This document shows positions 36,833-46,553 of a stretch of 64,000 nt of DNA, piece after piece; position 1 is the stretch's first letter, and each line of letters opens with the position of its first letter. Source of the stretch: Chitinibacter bivalviorum (GTDB lineage Bacteria; Pseudomonadota; Gammaproteobacteria; Burkholderiales; Chitinibacteraceae); contig NZ_CP058627.1 in assembly GCF_013403565.1 (NCBI RefSeq), forward strand, positions 1,116,001-1,180,000. The letters run 5' to 3'. The notes below the pieces were generated by a model. It worked only from the letters and a program-made list of their open reading frames with translations, searched no databases and was not told the origin of the DNA. A program made the translations under genes and the position numbers.

Positions 36833-37972
36833 ATGAACTTACTGCCTTTTTTTAAGCTCATGGCCGAGCGCAGCGCCTCCGACCTATTTTTAGCGGCGGG
36901 CTCGCCGATCGTGATTAAAATTCAAGGCCTGTGCCACCCAGTCAACAATCAAGTTCTAAGTGCCGAACATGTCAAGCAACTTGCCTACCAATTAATGGGC
37001 GCGGATCGCGTGGCGGCGTTCGAGCGCGATCTCGAACTCAATATGGCCTACCCCGTACCTGAGCTGGGCAACTTTCGGATTAACGTCTTCAAAAGTCGCG
37101 GCACGGTAGCACTCGTGGCGCGCTACATCAAACCGAAAGCTGACACGCTCGAAGAGCTTGGCATGCCAGATATTTTGAAAGATTTGGTCATGGAAAAGCG
37201 CGGCATTATTTTGTTAGTCGGCGCAACAGGATCTGGCAAATCATCGACCGTCTCCGCCATGCTGGAGCACCGCAATGAAAACCACAGCGGCCACATCTTA
37301 ACGATGGAAGATCCGATCGAGTTTATTTACAGCCACAAAAAATCATTGGTCAATCAACGCGAAATCGGCACCGACACCCACAGCTATCACGACGCACTGC
37401 GCAACGCGATGCGTGAAGCACCCAACGTATTGATGCTGGGCGAAATTCGCGACCAAGAAACCATGACCTATGCCATGCAATATGCGCAAGCAGGCCACCT
37501 TTGCATTTCAACCCTCCACGCTAACAATAGTTATCACTCACTCAGCCGGATTGTTAACTTCTATCCGCAAGAAGCCCGTGAATCACTACTGTACGACATG
37601 TCGACGTCACTCAAAGCCATTGTGTCACAACGACTCGTCCGCGCAAAAAATGGCAAACTCAAACCCGCTGTCGAAATCATGCTCAACACCAACCGTATTT
37701 CGGAGCTGATTCGCACCGGCGAGCTCACCGAAATCAAAGAGGCGATGGAACAAACCCTCGCCGAAGGCTCGCAAACTTTCGAGCAATCGCTCTATCGCAT
37801 GTATCGGGCAGGTGAAATTGAGTTGGACGAAGCACTACGTAATGCGGACTCGGCCACCAACCTATCTTGGATGGTGAACAATGCACAATCCATTCAAGAA
37901 CAAGAAGCAGCCCGCAATCGAGTCGTTCAACAAGAAAATGACGATCTCAGCTTCGATATGCCCCTCCACTAA
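36833..37972 (+). CDS. pilU: Type IV pilus twitching motility ATPase PilU
   Basis: Hexameric accessory retraction ATPase of type IV pili, cytoplasmic side of the inner membrane. N-terminal PAS-like domain (RSASDLFLAAGSPIVIKIQG), Walker A LVGATGSGKSSTVSAM, Asp box ILTMEDPIEFIYSH, Walker B VLMLGEIRDQETM and the His box GHLCISTLHAN. The start with SDLFLAAG and the C-terminal extension ending SFDMPLH fit PilU (379 aa) rather than PilT. No pilT is adjacent; it lies 18 bp after fadD. Confidence 0.94.
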   Translation: MNLLPFFKLMAERSASDLFLAAGSPIVIKIQGLCHPVNNQVLSAEHVKQLAYQLMGADRVAAFERDLELNMAYPVPELGNFRINVFKSRGTVALVARYIKPKADTLEELGMPDILKDLVMEKRGIILLVGATGSGKSSTVSAMLEHRNENHSGHILTMEDPIEFIYSHKKSLVNQREIGTDTHSYHDALRNAMREAPNVLMLGEIRDQETMTYAMQYAQAGHLCISTLHANNSYHSLSRIVNFYPQEARESLLYDMSTSLKAIVSQRLVRAKNGKLKPAVEIMLNTNRISELIRTGELTEIKEAMEQTLAEGSQTFEQSLYRMYRAGEIELDEALRNADSATNLSWMVNNAQSIQEQEAARNRVVQQENDDLSFDMPLH

Positions 37973-37992
37973 ACCCTAAGCCCCTTACACTC

Positions 37993-38018
37993 AGGCGCGA
38001 CTATTTTTAGCCGCGCCT
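37993..38018 (+). terminator. Terminator of fadD-pilU
   Basis: AGGCGCG/CGCGCCT stem with a 12-nt loop then TTATTATTT, 20 bp after the pilU stop. Confidence 0.65.
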
Positions 38019-38039
38019 TATTATTTGCACGAGAACATC

Positions 38040-38387
38040 ATGAAATTATTTGGTATTCCAAACTGCGACACCGTAAAAAAGGCGCGCACATGGCTTAGTG
38101 ACAATGGCTTTGAGTACGAATGGCACGACTTCAAAAAACAAGGGCTCAAGGAAAGCCAGACCAAGGAATGGATTACTGCTGTTGGTTGGGAAATTTTGAT
38201 CAATAAGCAAGGCACAACTTGGCGCAAACTAGACGATGAAACCAAAGCTAGCGTAGTCGATGAAGCCAGCGCAATACAGCTAATGCTGACCCACCACTCG
38301 CTGATTAAGCGCCCAGTTCTCATGAGCGGCACTCAAGTTATCGTAGGTTTCAAACCAGAAAACTATCATGCTCAACTATTAAAGTAA
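38040..38387 (+). CDS. ArsC/Spx-family reductase-like protein (YffB type)
   Basis: Thioredoxin-fold protein of 115 aa beginning MKLFGIPNCDTVKKARTWL. It has the N-terminal Cys of the ArsC family but a single cysteine in NCDTV rather than the CxxC of Spx; KQGLKESQTKEWI, LINKQGTTWRKL and LIKRPVLMSG are the YffB-group motifs. Probably a glutathione-dependent thiol reductase; true arsenate reductase activity is not implied. ATG at 38040 is preceded by GAGAA; the upstream TTG at 38025 is less likely. Confidence 0.9.
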   Translation: MKLFGIPNCDTVKKARTWLSDNGFEYEWHDFKKQGLKESQTKEWITAVGWEILINKQGTTWRKLDDETKASVVDEASAIQLMLTHHSLIKRPVLMSGTQVIVGFKPENYHAQLLK

Positions 38388-38475
38388 CACAGGTATATCG
38401 CTAAAAATATTTTAAATAAAAGCATTCAAAGCCATACCCATAGCGTATAGCAAATCCAACAAAACAATCGACAAA

Positions 38476-38504
38476 ATAAAAGCCGACTTGAAGTCGGCTT
38501 TTAT
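38476..38504. terminator. Bidirectional terminator between the ArsC-like gene and suhB
   Basis: ATAAAAGCCGAC-TTGAA-GTCGGCTTTTAT followed by TTTTT; genes on both sides converge. Confidence 0.9.
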
Positions 38505-38523
38505 TTTTGCTTAACAAGATCGC

Positions 38524-39306
38524 TTATTTCAAATGACCTCGAATCAATGACAGCATCTGGCCGAATACACGTGGCGTACCACACAGCACGTCACCAGACT
38601 CGAGGAATTTCTCCTCGCCGTTCATATCTGTCACCAAGCCGCCCGCTTCTTGCACGAGCAAAGTACCAGCCGCAATATCAACCAGCTTCAAATCGAACTC
38701 AAAGAAACCATCAAAACGACCGCAGGCCACATAAGCCAGATCCAAAGCAGCAGCGCCCGGACGACGTACGCCAGCCGACTTTTGCGCCATATCGCGGAAG
38801 ATATTGAGATAAGTTTCGAGGTTTTCAAATTTGGTATAAGGGAAACCGGTCCCCACCAACGCATCTGACAATTCGCGCACTTTTGACACACGAATACGAC
38901 GATCATTCAGGAAAGCGCCAACACCACGCGTCGCAGTGAACAAATCATTGCGATTTGGGTCATACACGACGGCCTGAGTAATCACACCTTTGTGTTCTAG
39001 CGCGATTGAAATTGCATACTGAGGAAAACCATGCAAGAAATTGGTTGTGCCATCGAGCGGGTCAATAATCCAAACGTATTCAGAGTTGCCGCGCGCGCCC
39101 GACTCCTCTGCTAGAATCGCGTGATTCGGATACGCCTCAAGAATGGTATCGATGATGGCTTGTTCAGCCGCACGGTCGACTTCGGACACAAAATCATTGT
39201 GACCTTTCTTTTCAGGGGTAATCAAATCCAGGTTATTGGACGCACGTTGAATAACGGTCGCCGCACGGCGCGCTGCGCGCACCGCGGTGTTTAGCATCGG
39301 ATGCAT
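38524..39306 (-). CDS. suhB: Inositol monophosphatase / SuhB
   Basis: Mg2+-dependent phosphatase; in E. coli also an rRNA transcription (Nus) factor. Metal-binding motifs [29 protein letters not shown] and the C-terminal [19 protein letters not shown] are clear. 260 aa. Divergent from trmJ, a common neighbour pair in proteobacteria. Confidence 0.96.
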   Translation of the reverse strand: MHPMLNTAVRAARRAATVIQRASNNLDLITPEKKGHNDFVSEVDRAAEQAIIDTILEAYPNHAILAEESGARGNSEYVWIIDPLDGTTNFLHGFPQYAISIALEHKGVITQAVVYDPNRNDLFTATRGVGAFLNDRRIRVSKVRELSDALVGTGFPYTKFENLETYLNIFRDMAQKSAGVRRPGAAALDLAYVACGRFDGFFEFDLKLVDIAAGTLLVQEAGGLVTDMNGEEKFLESGDVLCGTPRVFGQMLSLIRGHLK

Positions 39307-39376
39307 GGTTTCTCAATTTGAAAGAACGTAATTAAGGACGTATTCTACCCGCCTCTGGCGTCGGAATAAACCAAGA

Positions 39377-40159
39377 ATGAATAAAGAAATCAATAAAAAT
39401 TTATATCAAGGCGATGAAACCGCCTGTTTACCGCAAATTCGTGTTGTTTTATCGCACACCAGCCACCCCGGCAATATCGGCTCGACCGCTCGCGCGATGA
39501 AAACGATGGGTCTCACTGAGCTTTATCTGATCAACCCAAAAGAATTCCCCTCCGAAGTCGCTACCGCACTCGCATCCAGCGCCGACGATATTTTACAAAA
39601 TGCCAAAGTCGTGAGCAGCATGGCTGAAGCCTTGGCCGGCACCACCATGCAAGTTGCACTCACCGCTCGTCGCCGCGAGCTATCACAGCCACTGCAAACC
39701 CCGCGTCAAATCGCCCCGAGCATCATCCGCAGTGCCCGTGCTGGCCAGGAAATCGCACTGGTATTTGGCGCCGAAACCAGCGGCTTAACGATTGATGAAC
39801 TTTCGATGTGCAGCGACCGGGTTACGATCCCAACCAATCCACACTATTCCAGCCTGAATCTATCGCAAGCGGTACAGGTACTGACCTACGAGCTGCGCAC
39901 CAGTTGCTTTGAAGCGGATTGGGTTGATGTGCAACACCTCGAGGAAGAACGAGACCCAGCGACGCACGAAGCGATGGAACGCTTCTTTGAGCACCTCGAA
40001 GAAGTAATGCTCAAGATTGGTTTTTTACGCCCTCACGCGCCCAAACGCCTAATGCCGCGCCTGCGCCGACTCTTTATTCGTGCAGAGCTGGAGCGCGAAG
40101 AAGTGGATATTTTGCGTGGTATTTTGAAGGCCACCACCGAGTTCGATCGCAAACCTTGA
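39377..40159 (+). CDS. trmJ: tRNA (cytidine/uridine-2'-O-)-methyltransferase TrmJ
   Basis: SPOUT methyltransferase for position 32 of tRNAs. Motifs: LSHTSHPGNIGSTARAMKTM, LVFGAETSGLTIDEL and SSLNLSQAVQVLTYEL. A C-terminal helical extension from about residue 180 (HEAMERFFEHLEEVML) is typical of TrmJ. 260 aa; upstream of it suhB is divergent. Confidence 0.95.
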   Translation: MNKEINKNLYQGDETACLPQIRVVLSHTSHPGNIGSTARAMKTMGLTELYLINPKEFPSEVATALASSADDILQNAKVVSSMAEALAGTTMQVALTARRRELSQPLQTPRQIAPSIIRSARAGQEIALVFGAETSGLTIDELSMCSDRVTIPTNPHYSSLNLSQAVQVLTYELRTSCFEADWVDVQHLEEERDPATHEAMERFFEHLEEVMLKIGFLRPHAPKRLMPRLRRLFIRAELEREEVDILRGILKATTEFDRKP

Positions 40160-40178
40160 TGTTTACATTGAATCAACA

Positions 40179-40206
40179 AAAAAGAGGGGCCTAGCCCCTC
40201 TTTTTT
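40179..40206. terminator. Bidirectional terminator between trmJ and the CMD gene
   Basis: AAAAAAGAGGGGCCTAGCCCCTCTTTTTT is a near-perfect inverted repeat between convergent genes. Confidence 0.93.
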
Positions 40207-40238
40207 ACATACCCCAGCAAAGTATTGCCAGGTAGGCC

Positions 40239-40595
40239 TCAAACAGCAGCTTTTTCGCCGCCATACTCCTCATAAGCCAACAAAGCCTCTGCGCCCGTCA
40301 TCATACTGGGGCCGCCACCCATATACACGGCAACCTGAATCATTTCTAAAAATTCAGCCCGTGTCACGCCTAACTTCACACACGCTTGCGCATGAAAACC
40401 CAAGCAACCTTGGCAGCGCGCCGCAATCGCAATAGACATGGCCATCAGCTCTTTATTTTTCTTGCTGATCGCTCCCTCCGTGTGCGTTGCCTTGGTCAAA
40501 GCGCCGAAGGCCTGTGCAGTATCGGGAATTTCTTTATTAAACTCGCGCAATTTGCCAGTAATTTCCCGCACGAGTTGATGGTATTGTTCGCTCAT
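40239..40595 (-). CDS. Carboxymuconolactone decarboxylase (CMD) family protein
   Basis: Small AhpD-like protein of 118 aa. ELMAMSIAIAARCQGCLGFH carries the CxxC and nearby His that give alkylhydroperoxidase activity in AhpD-type members; LGVTRAEFLEMIQVAVYMGGGPSM is the family C-terminal half. Probable peroxidase or redox protein; substrate unknown. Stands alone between terminators. Confidence 0.9.
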   Translation of the reverse strand: MSEQYHQLVREITGKLREFNKEIPDTAQAFGALTKATHTEGAISKKNKELMAMSIAIAARCQGCLGFHAQACVKLGVTRAEFLEMIQVAVYMGGGPSMMTGAEALLAYEEYGGEKAAV

Positions 40596-40693
40596 AATTC
40601 ACTCCTAAACTCAGACCCCGCATAAACATCAGGGTTCACATACAATATATATAATAATAAATTGTTTGTGCATTTGATCATTGCGCAAAAACA

Positions 40694-40720
40694 AAGCCGC
40701 GCCGAAATTCGACGCGGCTT
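40694..40720 (-). terminator. Terminator of phoH
   Basis: AAGCCGCG/CGCGGCTT stem extended by a CGAA/TTCG inner pairing, followed on the minus strand by TTTGTTTTTG. Confidence 0.8.
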
Positions 40721-40741
40721 GGTAAAAAACACCAAGTCTAA

Positions 40742-42145
40742 CTACAGCACCTCAGCCGCATAATCAGCCAGACGTGAACGCTCTCCACGAGTCAAGGTAA
40801 TGTGCCCAGAATGATCCCACCCTTTAAATCGATCAACCACATACGTTAAGCCTGACGAGCCCTCAGTCAAATAAGGTGTATCGATCTGACTGATATTCCC
40901 CAAACACACCACCTTGGTACCGGGGCCCGCGCGCGTAATCAGCGTTTTCATTTGCTTGGACGTTAAGTTCTGCGCCTCGTCGATAATCAGAAATTTATTC
41001 AGGAAAGTGCGGCCACGCATAAAGTTGAGCGATTTAACTTTAATCCGACTACGGATCAAATCGCGCGTCGCCGCCCGCCCCCAATCGCCCGCCTCGGCAT
41101 CAGTTTGGTTGAGCACATCGAGGTTATCCTCTAGCGCCCCCATCCACGGCAGCATTTTTTCTTCTTCAGTCCCCGGTAAGAAACCAATATCCTCTCCCAC
41201 AGGCACCGTCACCCGGGTCATAATGATCTCTGTATAGATTTTTGATTCCAGCGTTTGCGCTAGGCAGGCCGCCAGCGTCAGCAGCGTTTTGCCGGTACCG
41301 GCCTGCCCGAGCAAAGAAACGAAGTCCACATCAGGATTCATCAATAGATTAAGCGCAAAGTTTTGCTCGCGATTGCGCGCCGTAATGCCCCAAATGGCAT
41401 TTTTGGTGTGGCTATAATCTTTCAGGCTTTCAATTACAGCTGATTTCCCATCAATACTGAGCACTCGCGCCTGCAGCGGTGTATCGCCAGTTTGATACAA
41501 CATCTGGTTAATATACAACTCGGCCACGTCTGGGCCTTTGATGCGCCAGTAGCTACGGCCACCCTCTTGCCAGCTTTCCAGATCTTTGGAATTACGCTCC
41601 CAGAACTTCTGATCAATTTCGCGCATGCCGTTATAAAGCAGATCGGTATCTTCAAGCACTTTGTCATTGAAGTAATCCTCAGCCGCCAAACCCAAAGTGC
41701 GCGCTTTAATCCGCATATTGATGTCTTTAGACACCAAAATGACTTCGCGTTTGGGCTGCATCGCTTGCAGGTGATGAACAACGCCTAAAATCTGATTGTC
41801 TGCCTTACCCATCGGCAATTGCGACGGCAGCACGCTGGTAATCGCTTCGGTTTGCAAGAACAAGCGCCCTGTCGCCTGCCCTTTACTTGCATCCTCCAGC
41901 GAAACGCCATCGTACAAATTATGCTCCATCCCCGCGACTAGCTCCTCCATAAAACGGCTGGCTTGGCGGGCATTGCGTGCAACCTCGGTCATACCCTTTT
42001 TATTGGAATCGAGCTCTTCGAGCGTCATCATCGGCACAAATAAATCATGCTCCTGAAAACGATACAAAGAGGTGGGGTCATGCATCAAAACATTAGTATC
42101 AAGTACAAATAGCTTGCTGATTTTCTGTGCTTTTTTGGCAGCCAT
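40742..42145 (-). CDS. PhoH family protein with N-terminal PIN domain (YlaK type)
   Basis: Predicted PIN-PhoH ribonuclease/ATPase. The PIN domain covers about residues 1-150 (FVLDTNVLMHDPTSLYRF, with Asp and EELDSNKKG). The PhoH domain follows with Walker A LLGQAGTGKTLLTLAA, VPVGEDIGFLPGTEEEKM and Walker B FLIIDEAQNLTSKQMKTL. 467 aa from ATG 42145, which has GGAGG 8 nt upstream; the earlier reading from 42175 has no such site. Role is probably RNA metabolism under stress, inferred from the family. Confidence 0.93.
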   Translation of the reverse strand: MAAKKAQKISKLFVLDTNVLMHDPTSLYRFQEHDLFVPMMTLEELDSNKKGMTEVARNARQASRFMEELVAGMEHNLYDGVSLEDASKGQATGRLFLQTEAITSVLPSQLPMGKADNQILGVVHHLQAMQPKREVILVSKDINMRIKARTLGLAAEDYFNDKVLEDTDLLYNGMREIDQKFWERNSKDLESWQEGGRSYWRIKGPDVAELYINQMLYQTGDTPLQARVLSIDGKSAVIESLKDYSHTKNAIWGITARNREQNFALNLLMNPDVDFVSLLGQAGTGKTLLTLAACLAQTLESKIYTEIIMTRVTVPVGEDIGFLPGTEEEKMLPWMGALEDNLDVLNQTDAEAGDWGRAATRDLIRSRIKVKSLNFMRGRTFLNKFLIIDEAQNLTSKQMKTLITRAGPGTKVVCLGNISQIDTPYLTEGSSGLTYVVDRFKGWDHSGHITLTRGERSRLADYAAEVL

Positions 42146-42172
42146 GATGCGTTCCTCCATTCGATTAGACAA

Positions 42173-42198
42173 CAAAAAAGCGGCTTAATTGCCGCTTT
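42173..42198 (-). terminator. Terminator of bcp
   Basis: AAAGCGGC-6 nt-GCCGCTTT then TTT on the minus strand, directly after the bcp stop and before phoH. Confidence 0.8.
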
Positions 42199-42201
42199 GG
42201 T

Positions 42202-42660
42202 TTACTTCAAACTCACAACAAAATTGAGCACTTCTGCCACATGGTTTGGCACTTTCACCCCGCGCCACTCTTTGAGTATCTCGCCAGAAGCGCTGATCAC
42301 AAAAGTGCTGCGCTCAATACCCCGCACTTGTTTGCCATACATGTTTTTGAGTTTCATCACACCAAACGCTTCACAAGCAACTTCTTCGGGATCGGAAATC
42401 AACTCAAAATCCAAGCCCAATTTGGCTTTGAAATTTTCATGACTTTTGATGCTGTCACGTGAAACTCCATACACCGTCGCGCCTGCGGCGATAAATTGAG
42501 TGTAATGATCACGAAAATCCGCCGTTTCGGTTGTGCAGCCCGGCGTATTGTCTTTGGGGTAAAAATAAATCACTGCATAAGGAGTGGCCAGTTGAGACAA
42601 GTCGAATTGGCCAGCATTGGTGGTTGGAAGTTGAAGTGCCGAACAAATGGCAGAGGACAT
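42202..42660 (-). CDS. bcp: Thioredoxin-dependent peroxiredoxin, Bcp/PrxQ type
   Basis: Reduces hydrogen and organic peroxides. The peroxidatic Cys is in YPKDNTPGCTTETADFRD; the resolving Cys five residues away in other Bcp proteins is a Thr-Glu-Thr region here, so it may be a 1-Cys type or use Cys in EEVACEAFG. C-terminal RSTFVISASGEI fits. 152 aa, divergent from dcd. Confidence 0.92.
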   Translation of the reverse strand: MSSAICSALQLPTTNAGQFDLSQLATPYAVIYFYPKDNTPGCTTETADFRDHYTQFIAAGATVYGVSRDSIKSHENFKAKLGLDFELISDPEEVACEAFGVMKLKNMYGKQVRGIERSTFVISASGEILKEWRGVKVPNHVAEVLNFVVSLK

Positions 42661-42813
42661 GAATTCTCCAGAATCTTACAAGGTTGAAGCATTACTTCAT
42701 TGTCGGCAATTGTGTGCGGCTAATCAAGTTTCATGACGCGCTCGCAACTTGATTTAGCCAAACTGCGCTTTACTAGTACAATACGGGAAAAATATTTACA
42801 GGCGTGTGACAGC

Positions 42814-43389
42814 ATGAGTATTAAGTCAGATAAGTGGATTCGCCGTATGGCGCAAGAACACGGCATGATCGAGCCGTTTATTCCTGGGCAGGTCAAAGAA
42901 GTCAATGGTGAGCGCATCGTGTCTTACGGCACTTCCAGCTACGGCTACGACATTCGCTGTGCCGATGAATTCAAAGTATTTACCAATCTGAATTCGACCA
43001 TCGTTGACCCGAAAAACTTCGATGAAAATAGCTTTGTCGATGTTTCTGGCAAAGGCTACTGCATTATCCCACCCAATTCATTCGCACTGGCACGCACGGT
43101 GGAATATTTCCGCATTCCTCGTAATGCCCTAACCGTTTGCTTGGGTAAATCAACCTACGCGCGCTGCGGCATTATCGTGAACGTCACTCCGTTTGAGCCT
43201 GAATGGGAAGGATATGTGACGCTGGAGTTTTCCAATACCACGCCACTGCCAGCGAAAATCTACGCCAACGAAGGCGTGGCACAGGTATTGTTCTTCGAAG
43301 CCGATGTCGATGATGTATGTGAAACCAGCTACCGTGATCGCGGCGGCAAATACCAAGGTCAGCACGGCGTAACACTACCGAAAACCTAA
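42814..43389 (+). CDS. dcd: dCTP deaminase
   Basis: Deaminates dCTP to dUTP for dTTP supply. The start [37 protein letters not shown], the substrate motif [24 protein letters not shown] and the Tyr/Lys end [14 protein letters not shown] are diagnostic. ATG at 42814; an upstream extension to 42733 is not conserved-looking. 191 aa. Confidence 0.96.
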   Translation: MSIKSDKWIRRMAQEHGMIEPFIPGQVKEVNGERIVSYGTSSYGYDIRCADEFKVFTNLNSTIVDPKNFDENSFVDVSGKGYCIIPPNSFALARTVEYFRIPRNALTVCLGKSTYARCGIIVNVTPFEPEWEGYVTLEFSNTTPLPAKIYANEGVAQVLFFEADVDDVCETSYRDRGGKYQGQHGVTLPKT

Positions 43390-43456
43390 ATTGCTGCGAA
43401 TTTTTGAGCTTAAGCGGACGTCGGAGACAAGCAATGCGCATGTATCCCAAGCGTAC

Positions 43457-43475
43457 GGCACGATTTATTCGTGCC
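43457..43475 (+). promoter_or_regulatory. Hairpin downstream of dcd
   Basis: GGCACGA/TCGTGCC stem with a 5-nt loop, 67 bp after dcd. No T run follows, so it is a weak terminator or processing stem. The rest of the 200-bp gap before the tRNA holds no gene that I can see. Confidence 0.4.
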
Positions 43476-43549
43476 ATCTGTAAGCACAGAAAGAGCTTCC
43501 AACAGCATTGCGTACTTTTAGGCTTTGTATTCCGCTATTACTCATTCAC

Positions 43550-43580
43550 TTGATACACCATGCGCATCTACTGTTATAAT
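43550..43580 (+). promoter_or_regulatory. Promoter of tRNA-Gly
   Basis: A perfect TATAAT (43575-43580) lies 9 bp before the tRNA; TTGATA (43550-43555) is the best -35, with a long 19-bp spacer. Confidence 0.6.
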
Positions 43581-43589
43581 GTGCGCTCT

Positions 43590-43660
43590 GCGGGCGTCGT
43601 ATAATGGCAATACCCGTGCTTCCCAAGCACGAGCCGAGGGTTCGATTCCCTTCGCCCGCT
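43590..43660 (+). tRNA. tRNA-Gly (anticodon CCC)
   Basis: Cloverleaf by eye: acceptor GCGGGCG/CGCCCGC, D arm GTAT/ATAC with the AATGGCA loop, anticodon stem CGTGC/GCACG around TTCCCAA (anticodon CCC), T arm GAGGG/CCCTT with loop TTCGATT, discriminator T. CCA is not encoded. It reads GGG codons. A strong terminator follows at 43671. Confidence 0.95.
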
Positions 43661-43670
43661 CATAAATACA

Positions 43671-43704
43671 AAGGCCAGAAGTCTGAAGACTTCTGGCCTT
43701 TTTT
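43671..43704 (+). terminator. Terminator of tRNA-Gly
   Basis: AAGGCCAGAAGTC-TGAA-GACTTCTGGCCTT followed by TTTTT: a 13-bp perfect stem. Confidence 0.93.
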
Positions 43705-44003
43705 CATGAAAGTGCTGTTTATGGATTCGATTTGCTTATATGCAGCAATGAGAAATTAGTCGCGTCACCATTCACACCACAAGCTAATTTCAAGCAAATA
43801 AATCGACTTATAAATTAGTAAAAATGAGCGCTTAACTGATACCCGTGAATACCACTACAACTGCAACCAATGCTACACGCTAGGGTTCGATCCCTTTCTC
43901 CGAACTGTAATCCGCTCATTACTGTCATGGTTATCTCAATTTCTCGACTATTTTTTCAAGACCTACCAATGCGCTATCTGCGAGGCAAGATCAAAACCGC
44001 ACG
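43705..44003. other. Gene-free interval with a tRNA-like relic
   Basis: About 300 bp between the tRNA terminator and the end of the chemoreceptor gene. No coding frame is convincing. At 43839-43895 short pieces echo the neighbouring tRNA-Gly: ATACCCGTG and, further on, GGGTTCGATCCC, a T-arm-like string. Spacing differs from the intact tRNA, so it is not a functional tRNA. Confidence 0.5.
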
Positions 44004-46553
44004 TCAAAATTCAGTCCAGCTCTCCTCATCCTGCTGATTCAGTAATTTGCCAACCGACTGAGCACCACCTGCAGTCGCAGCACGCGCCACCAATGCCTTA
44101 GCACCGTCCACATTTTTGGCTACAGAAGGCTTGGCTATAGTCTGCGTCACCTTTGGCAAGAGAGTTTTTCGCTCATTATGCGCAAGCTTAAACACACTAA
44201 TTGCATCGCCAAGCGTCTGAGCCTGCTCTTCCAAAGACTCTGCGGCAGCAGAAGCTTCTTCAACCAGAGCGGCATTTTGCTGCGTTACCTCATCCATCTG
44301 GATGATGGCCTGATTGACTTGGCCAATACCTGCGCTTTGCTCGCTAGACGCACTGGAGATTTCACTCATGATATCTGTGACCCGCTTAATACTGCTTTCG
44401 ATTTCCAGCATTGTGCTTCCAGCCTCAGCAACCAGTTTGGCGCCCCCTTCGACCTTGCTGACTGAATCGCTAATGAGTACTTTGATCTCTTTTGCCGCCA
44501 ATGAGGAGCGTTGGGCAAGATTACGAACTTCTGATGCGACAACTGCAAATCCGCGCCCCTGTTCACCCGCTCTTGCCGCTTCAACTGCGGCATTTAGCGC
44601 CAAAATATTGGTCTGAAATGCGATACCGTCAATGACGCTGATAATGTCTACAATTTTGCGCGATGACTCATTAATCATACTCATTGTATCGACTACTTTA
44701 TTTACTACTACCCCTCCCTTGGTTGCCACCTCTGAGGAGCTATGAGCCAACTGCCTAGCCACAATTGCATTATCTGCATTTTGCTTAACGGTACTAGTAA
44801 GCTCTTCCATGCTCGACGCCGTTTCCTCAAGACTAGCAGCCTGAGCCTCAGTCCGACGGGATAAGTCGGAGTTACCTTGTGATATTTCTTTTGCGGCTGT
44901 AGTTATCGAGGATCCGCAATATTGAATTTCGCCAACGAGACGCTGCAAATTTTCAACGGTGGAATTCACAGCGAGGCGAGTTTCACCAAAGAGACCTGGA
45001 TATTCTTGCTTGATGGTTTGAGTCAGATCGCCTTCCGATAATGCCTGAGAAACCCGCATCACATCACGTAAACCGTTATCAGTAACTGAAGACAATTGAT
45101 TGAGCAGCTCTGATAAACGTCGTGTAAAGCCTTGCTTTTCAGATAGGTCAATTTTGACGCTAAAATCACCACGATCTGCAGCGGCTTCTACAACAAGTTC
45201 AATTTCAGATACGATTTTTCTCAACGACTCTACCGTGGCATTGACACCTTCTTTGGTTTGCCCAAATAAACCTGGATAGTTTTTATTTATGGATTGGGTC
45301 AAATCTCCAGCAGCCAAAGCATTAGCAACGCGAAGCACATCATTAAAGCCAACATCGCAGGTTTCAACCAGCAAATTGAGATCTTTAATCATGTCTCGGA
45401 ACAAAAACGCATATTTATCCGCTTGGGCCCGCTTGCTGAAATCTCCTTGAGAGCCCGCTTCCGCCAGCATCTTCACGTCATTACTGATCGTCACCAATGC
45501 CGTTTTAACGTCATCAATTGCTGCGGTAATTTTAGCTTTATCCCCGGGCAATCGATCCATATCAGGCTGGAAGTTGCCTTTGGAATATTCGCTAATCACT
45601 TCAACTATTTTCATCTTCACAGCAATGTGCGAATTAACCAACGCATTAACATCATTTGCCATCTTGGCAAAGCTGCCCGAGAATTTATTTGAATCCATCT
45701 GCACCTTAATCCAGCCTAGTGCATGCTGTTCAGCCATTTTATTTTGCTCATCGGCAAAAGTAGTAATTGCGCCCTGCATCTGCTTCATGGCGGCCATCAC
45801 ACTGGATGTATCTCCAGGCTGCAAATGGATGGTGTTATTCATATTTCCTTTGGCTACAGCTAGGGCGATCGCAGCTGCCTGAGAAGGCTCGCCACCGAGT
45901 TGCTTCATCAAGGCGCGAACAATTAGCCATGCGATGAGCAGACCAAGACTGAGCGCTGAAAAACCGATGATTAAAATCAGTTTTTTAGCCGACTCAACCG
46001 TAGCTGCCGCCTTAACACCTTCGTTTTCCATTAATTTGGACTGGAAGTCGATCACATCATCGATCGATTTCATATAAGCAAGCTGAGCATCACGCATTGG
46101 TCCCAAGAGTAATGTCAAAGCGGCTTCTTTTTGGCCTGATTTGATAAGCACCAAAAAGTCTTCCAGATTTTTGACGTAGTCTTTGCGGGCCTCAGTGACA
46201 ACTTTGAATTTAGCCCGAGCGTCTTCGTTTTTAATTGTCTGATCTAATTTCTCTAAACTTTCCGAAATACGTTTACGTGCGTCAGCAATGCTATCGATTT
46301 CTGAGTTTATTTTATTAATATCAGAGAACAGTAGAATATTTCGCGTAGAACGTGCGACCTGATTAACCTGACTAATGACATTATTGGCATATACCGTTTT
46401 TGGGTATCGATCTTTGACCAGCAGATTTACCGACTCATCGAGCGTTGCCATTCTGGAAAAAGCCAGAAAACTAATAATCAACAAAAGGAGCAATATAATT
46501 CCAAAGCCAAGCCCCATCTGAGTACGAACTTTTAGAGAACTAAGAAATGACAT
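44004..46553 (-). CDS. Methyl-accepting chemotaxis protein with tandem HAMP-like modules
   Basis: Chemoreceptor of 849 aa. Transmembrane helix 1 (about 12-32), a periplasmic four-helix sensor domain (about 33-190), helix 2 (about 192-213), then a long run of HAMP-like modules. Two modules are near copies: [18 protein letters not shown]...YPGLFGQT and [18 protein letters not shown]...YPGLFGET. The signalling domain has the tip [20 protein letters not shown] followed by [21 protein letters not shown]. The very end SWTEF fits the aromatic-x2-aromatic pentapeptide that tethers CheR/CheB. Ligand unknown. A perfect FNR box lies 380 bp upstream, pointing to a role in redox or nitrate taxis (inference). 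Confidence 0.93.
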   Translation of the reverse strand: MSFLSSLKVRTQMGLGFGIILLLLLIISFLAFSRMATLDESVNLLVKDRYPKTVYANNVISQVNQVARSTRNILLFSDINKINSEIDSIADARKRISESLEKLDQTIKNEDARAKFKVVTEARKDYVKNLEDFLVLIKSGQKEAALTLLLGPMRDAQLAYMKSIDDVIDFQSKLMENEGVKAAATVESAKKLILIIGFSALSLGLLIAWLIVRALMKQLGGEPSQAAAIALAVAKGNMNNTIHLQPGDTSSVMAAMKQMQGAITTFADEQNKMAEQHALGWIKVQMDSNKFSGSFAKMANDVNALVNSHIAVKMKIVEVISEYSKGNFQPDMDRLPGDKAKITAAIDDVKTALVTISNDVKMLAEAGSQGDFSKRAQADKYAFLFRDMIKDLNLLVETCDVGFNDVLRVANALAAGDLTQSINKNYPGLFGQTKEGVNATVESLRKIVSEIELVVEAAADRGDFSVKIDLSEKQGFTRRLSELLNQLSSVTDNGLRDVMRVSQALSEGDLTQTIKQEYPGLFGETRLAVNSTVENLQRLVGEIQYCGSSITTAAKEISQGNSDLSRRTEAQAASLEETASSMEELTSTVKQNADNAIVARQLAHSSSEVATKGGVVVNKVVDTMSMINESSRKIVDIISVIDGIAFQTNILALNAAVEAARAGEQGRGFAVVASEVRNLAQRSSLAAKEIKVLISDSVSKVEGGAKLVAEAGSTMLEIESSIKRVTDIMSEISSASSEQSAGIGQVNQAIIQMDEVTQQNAALVEEASAAAESLEEQAQTLGDAISVFKLAHNERKTLLPKVTQTIAKPSVAKNVDGAKALVARAATAGGAQSVGKLLNQQDEESWTEF

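Noticed and set aside
43839..43910. Second tRNA gene after tRNA-Gly
   Set aside because: Only a T-arm-like string and one short match are present; no acceptor or anticodon stem can be formed.
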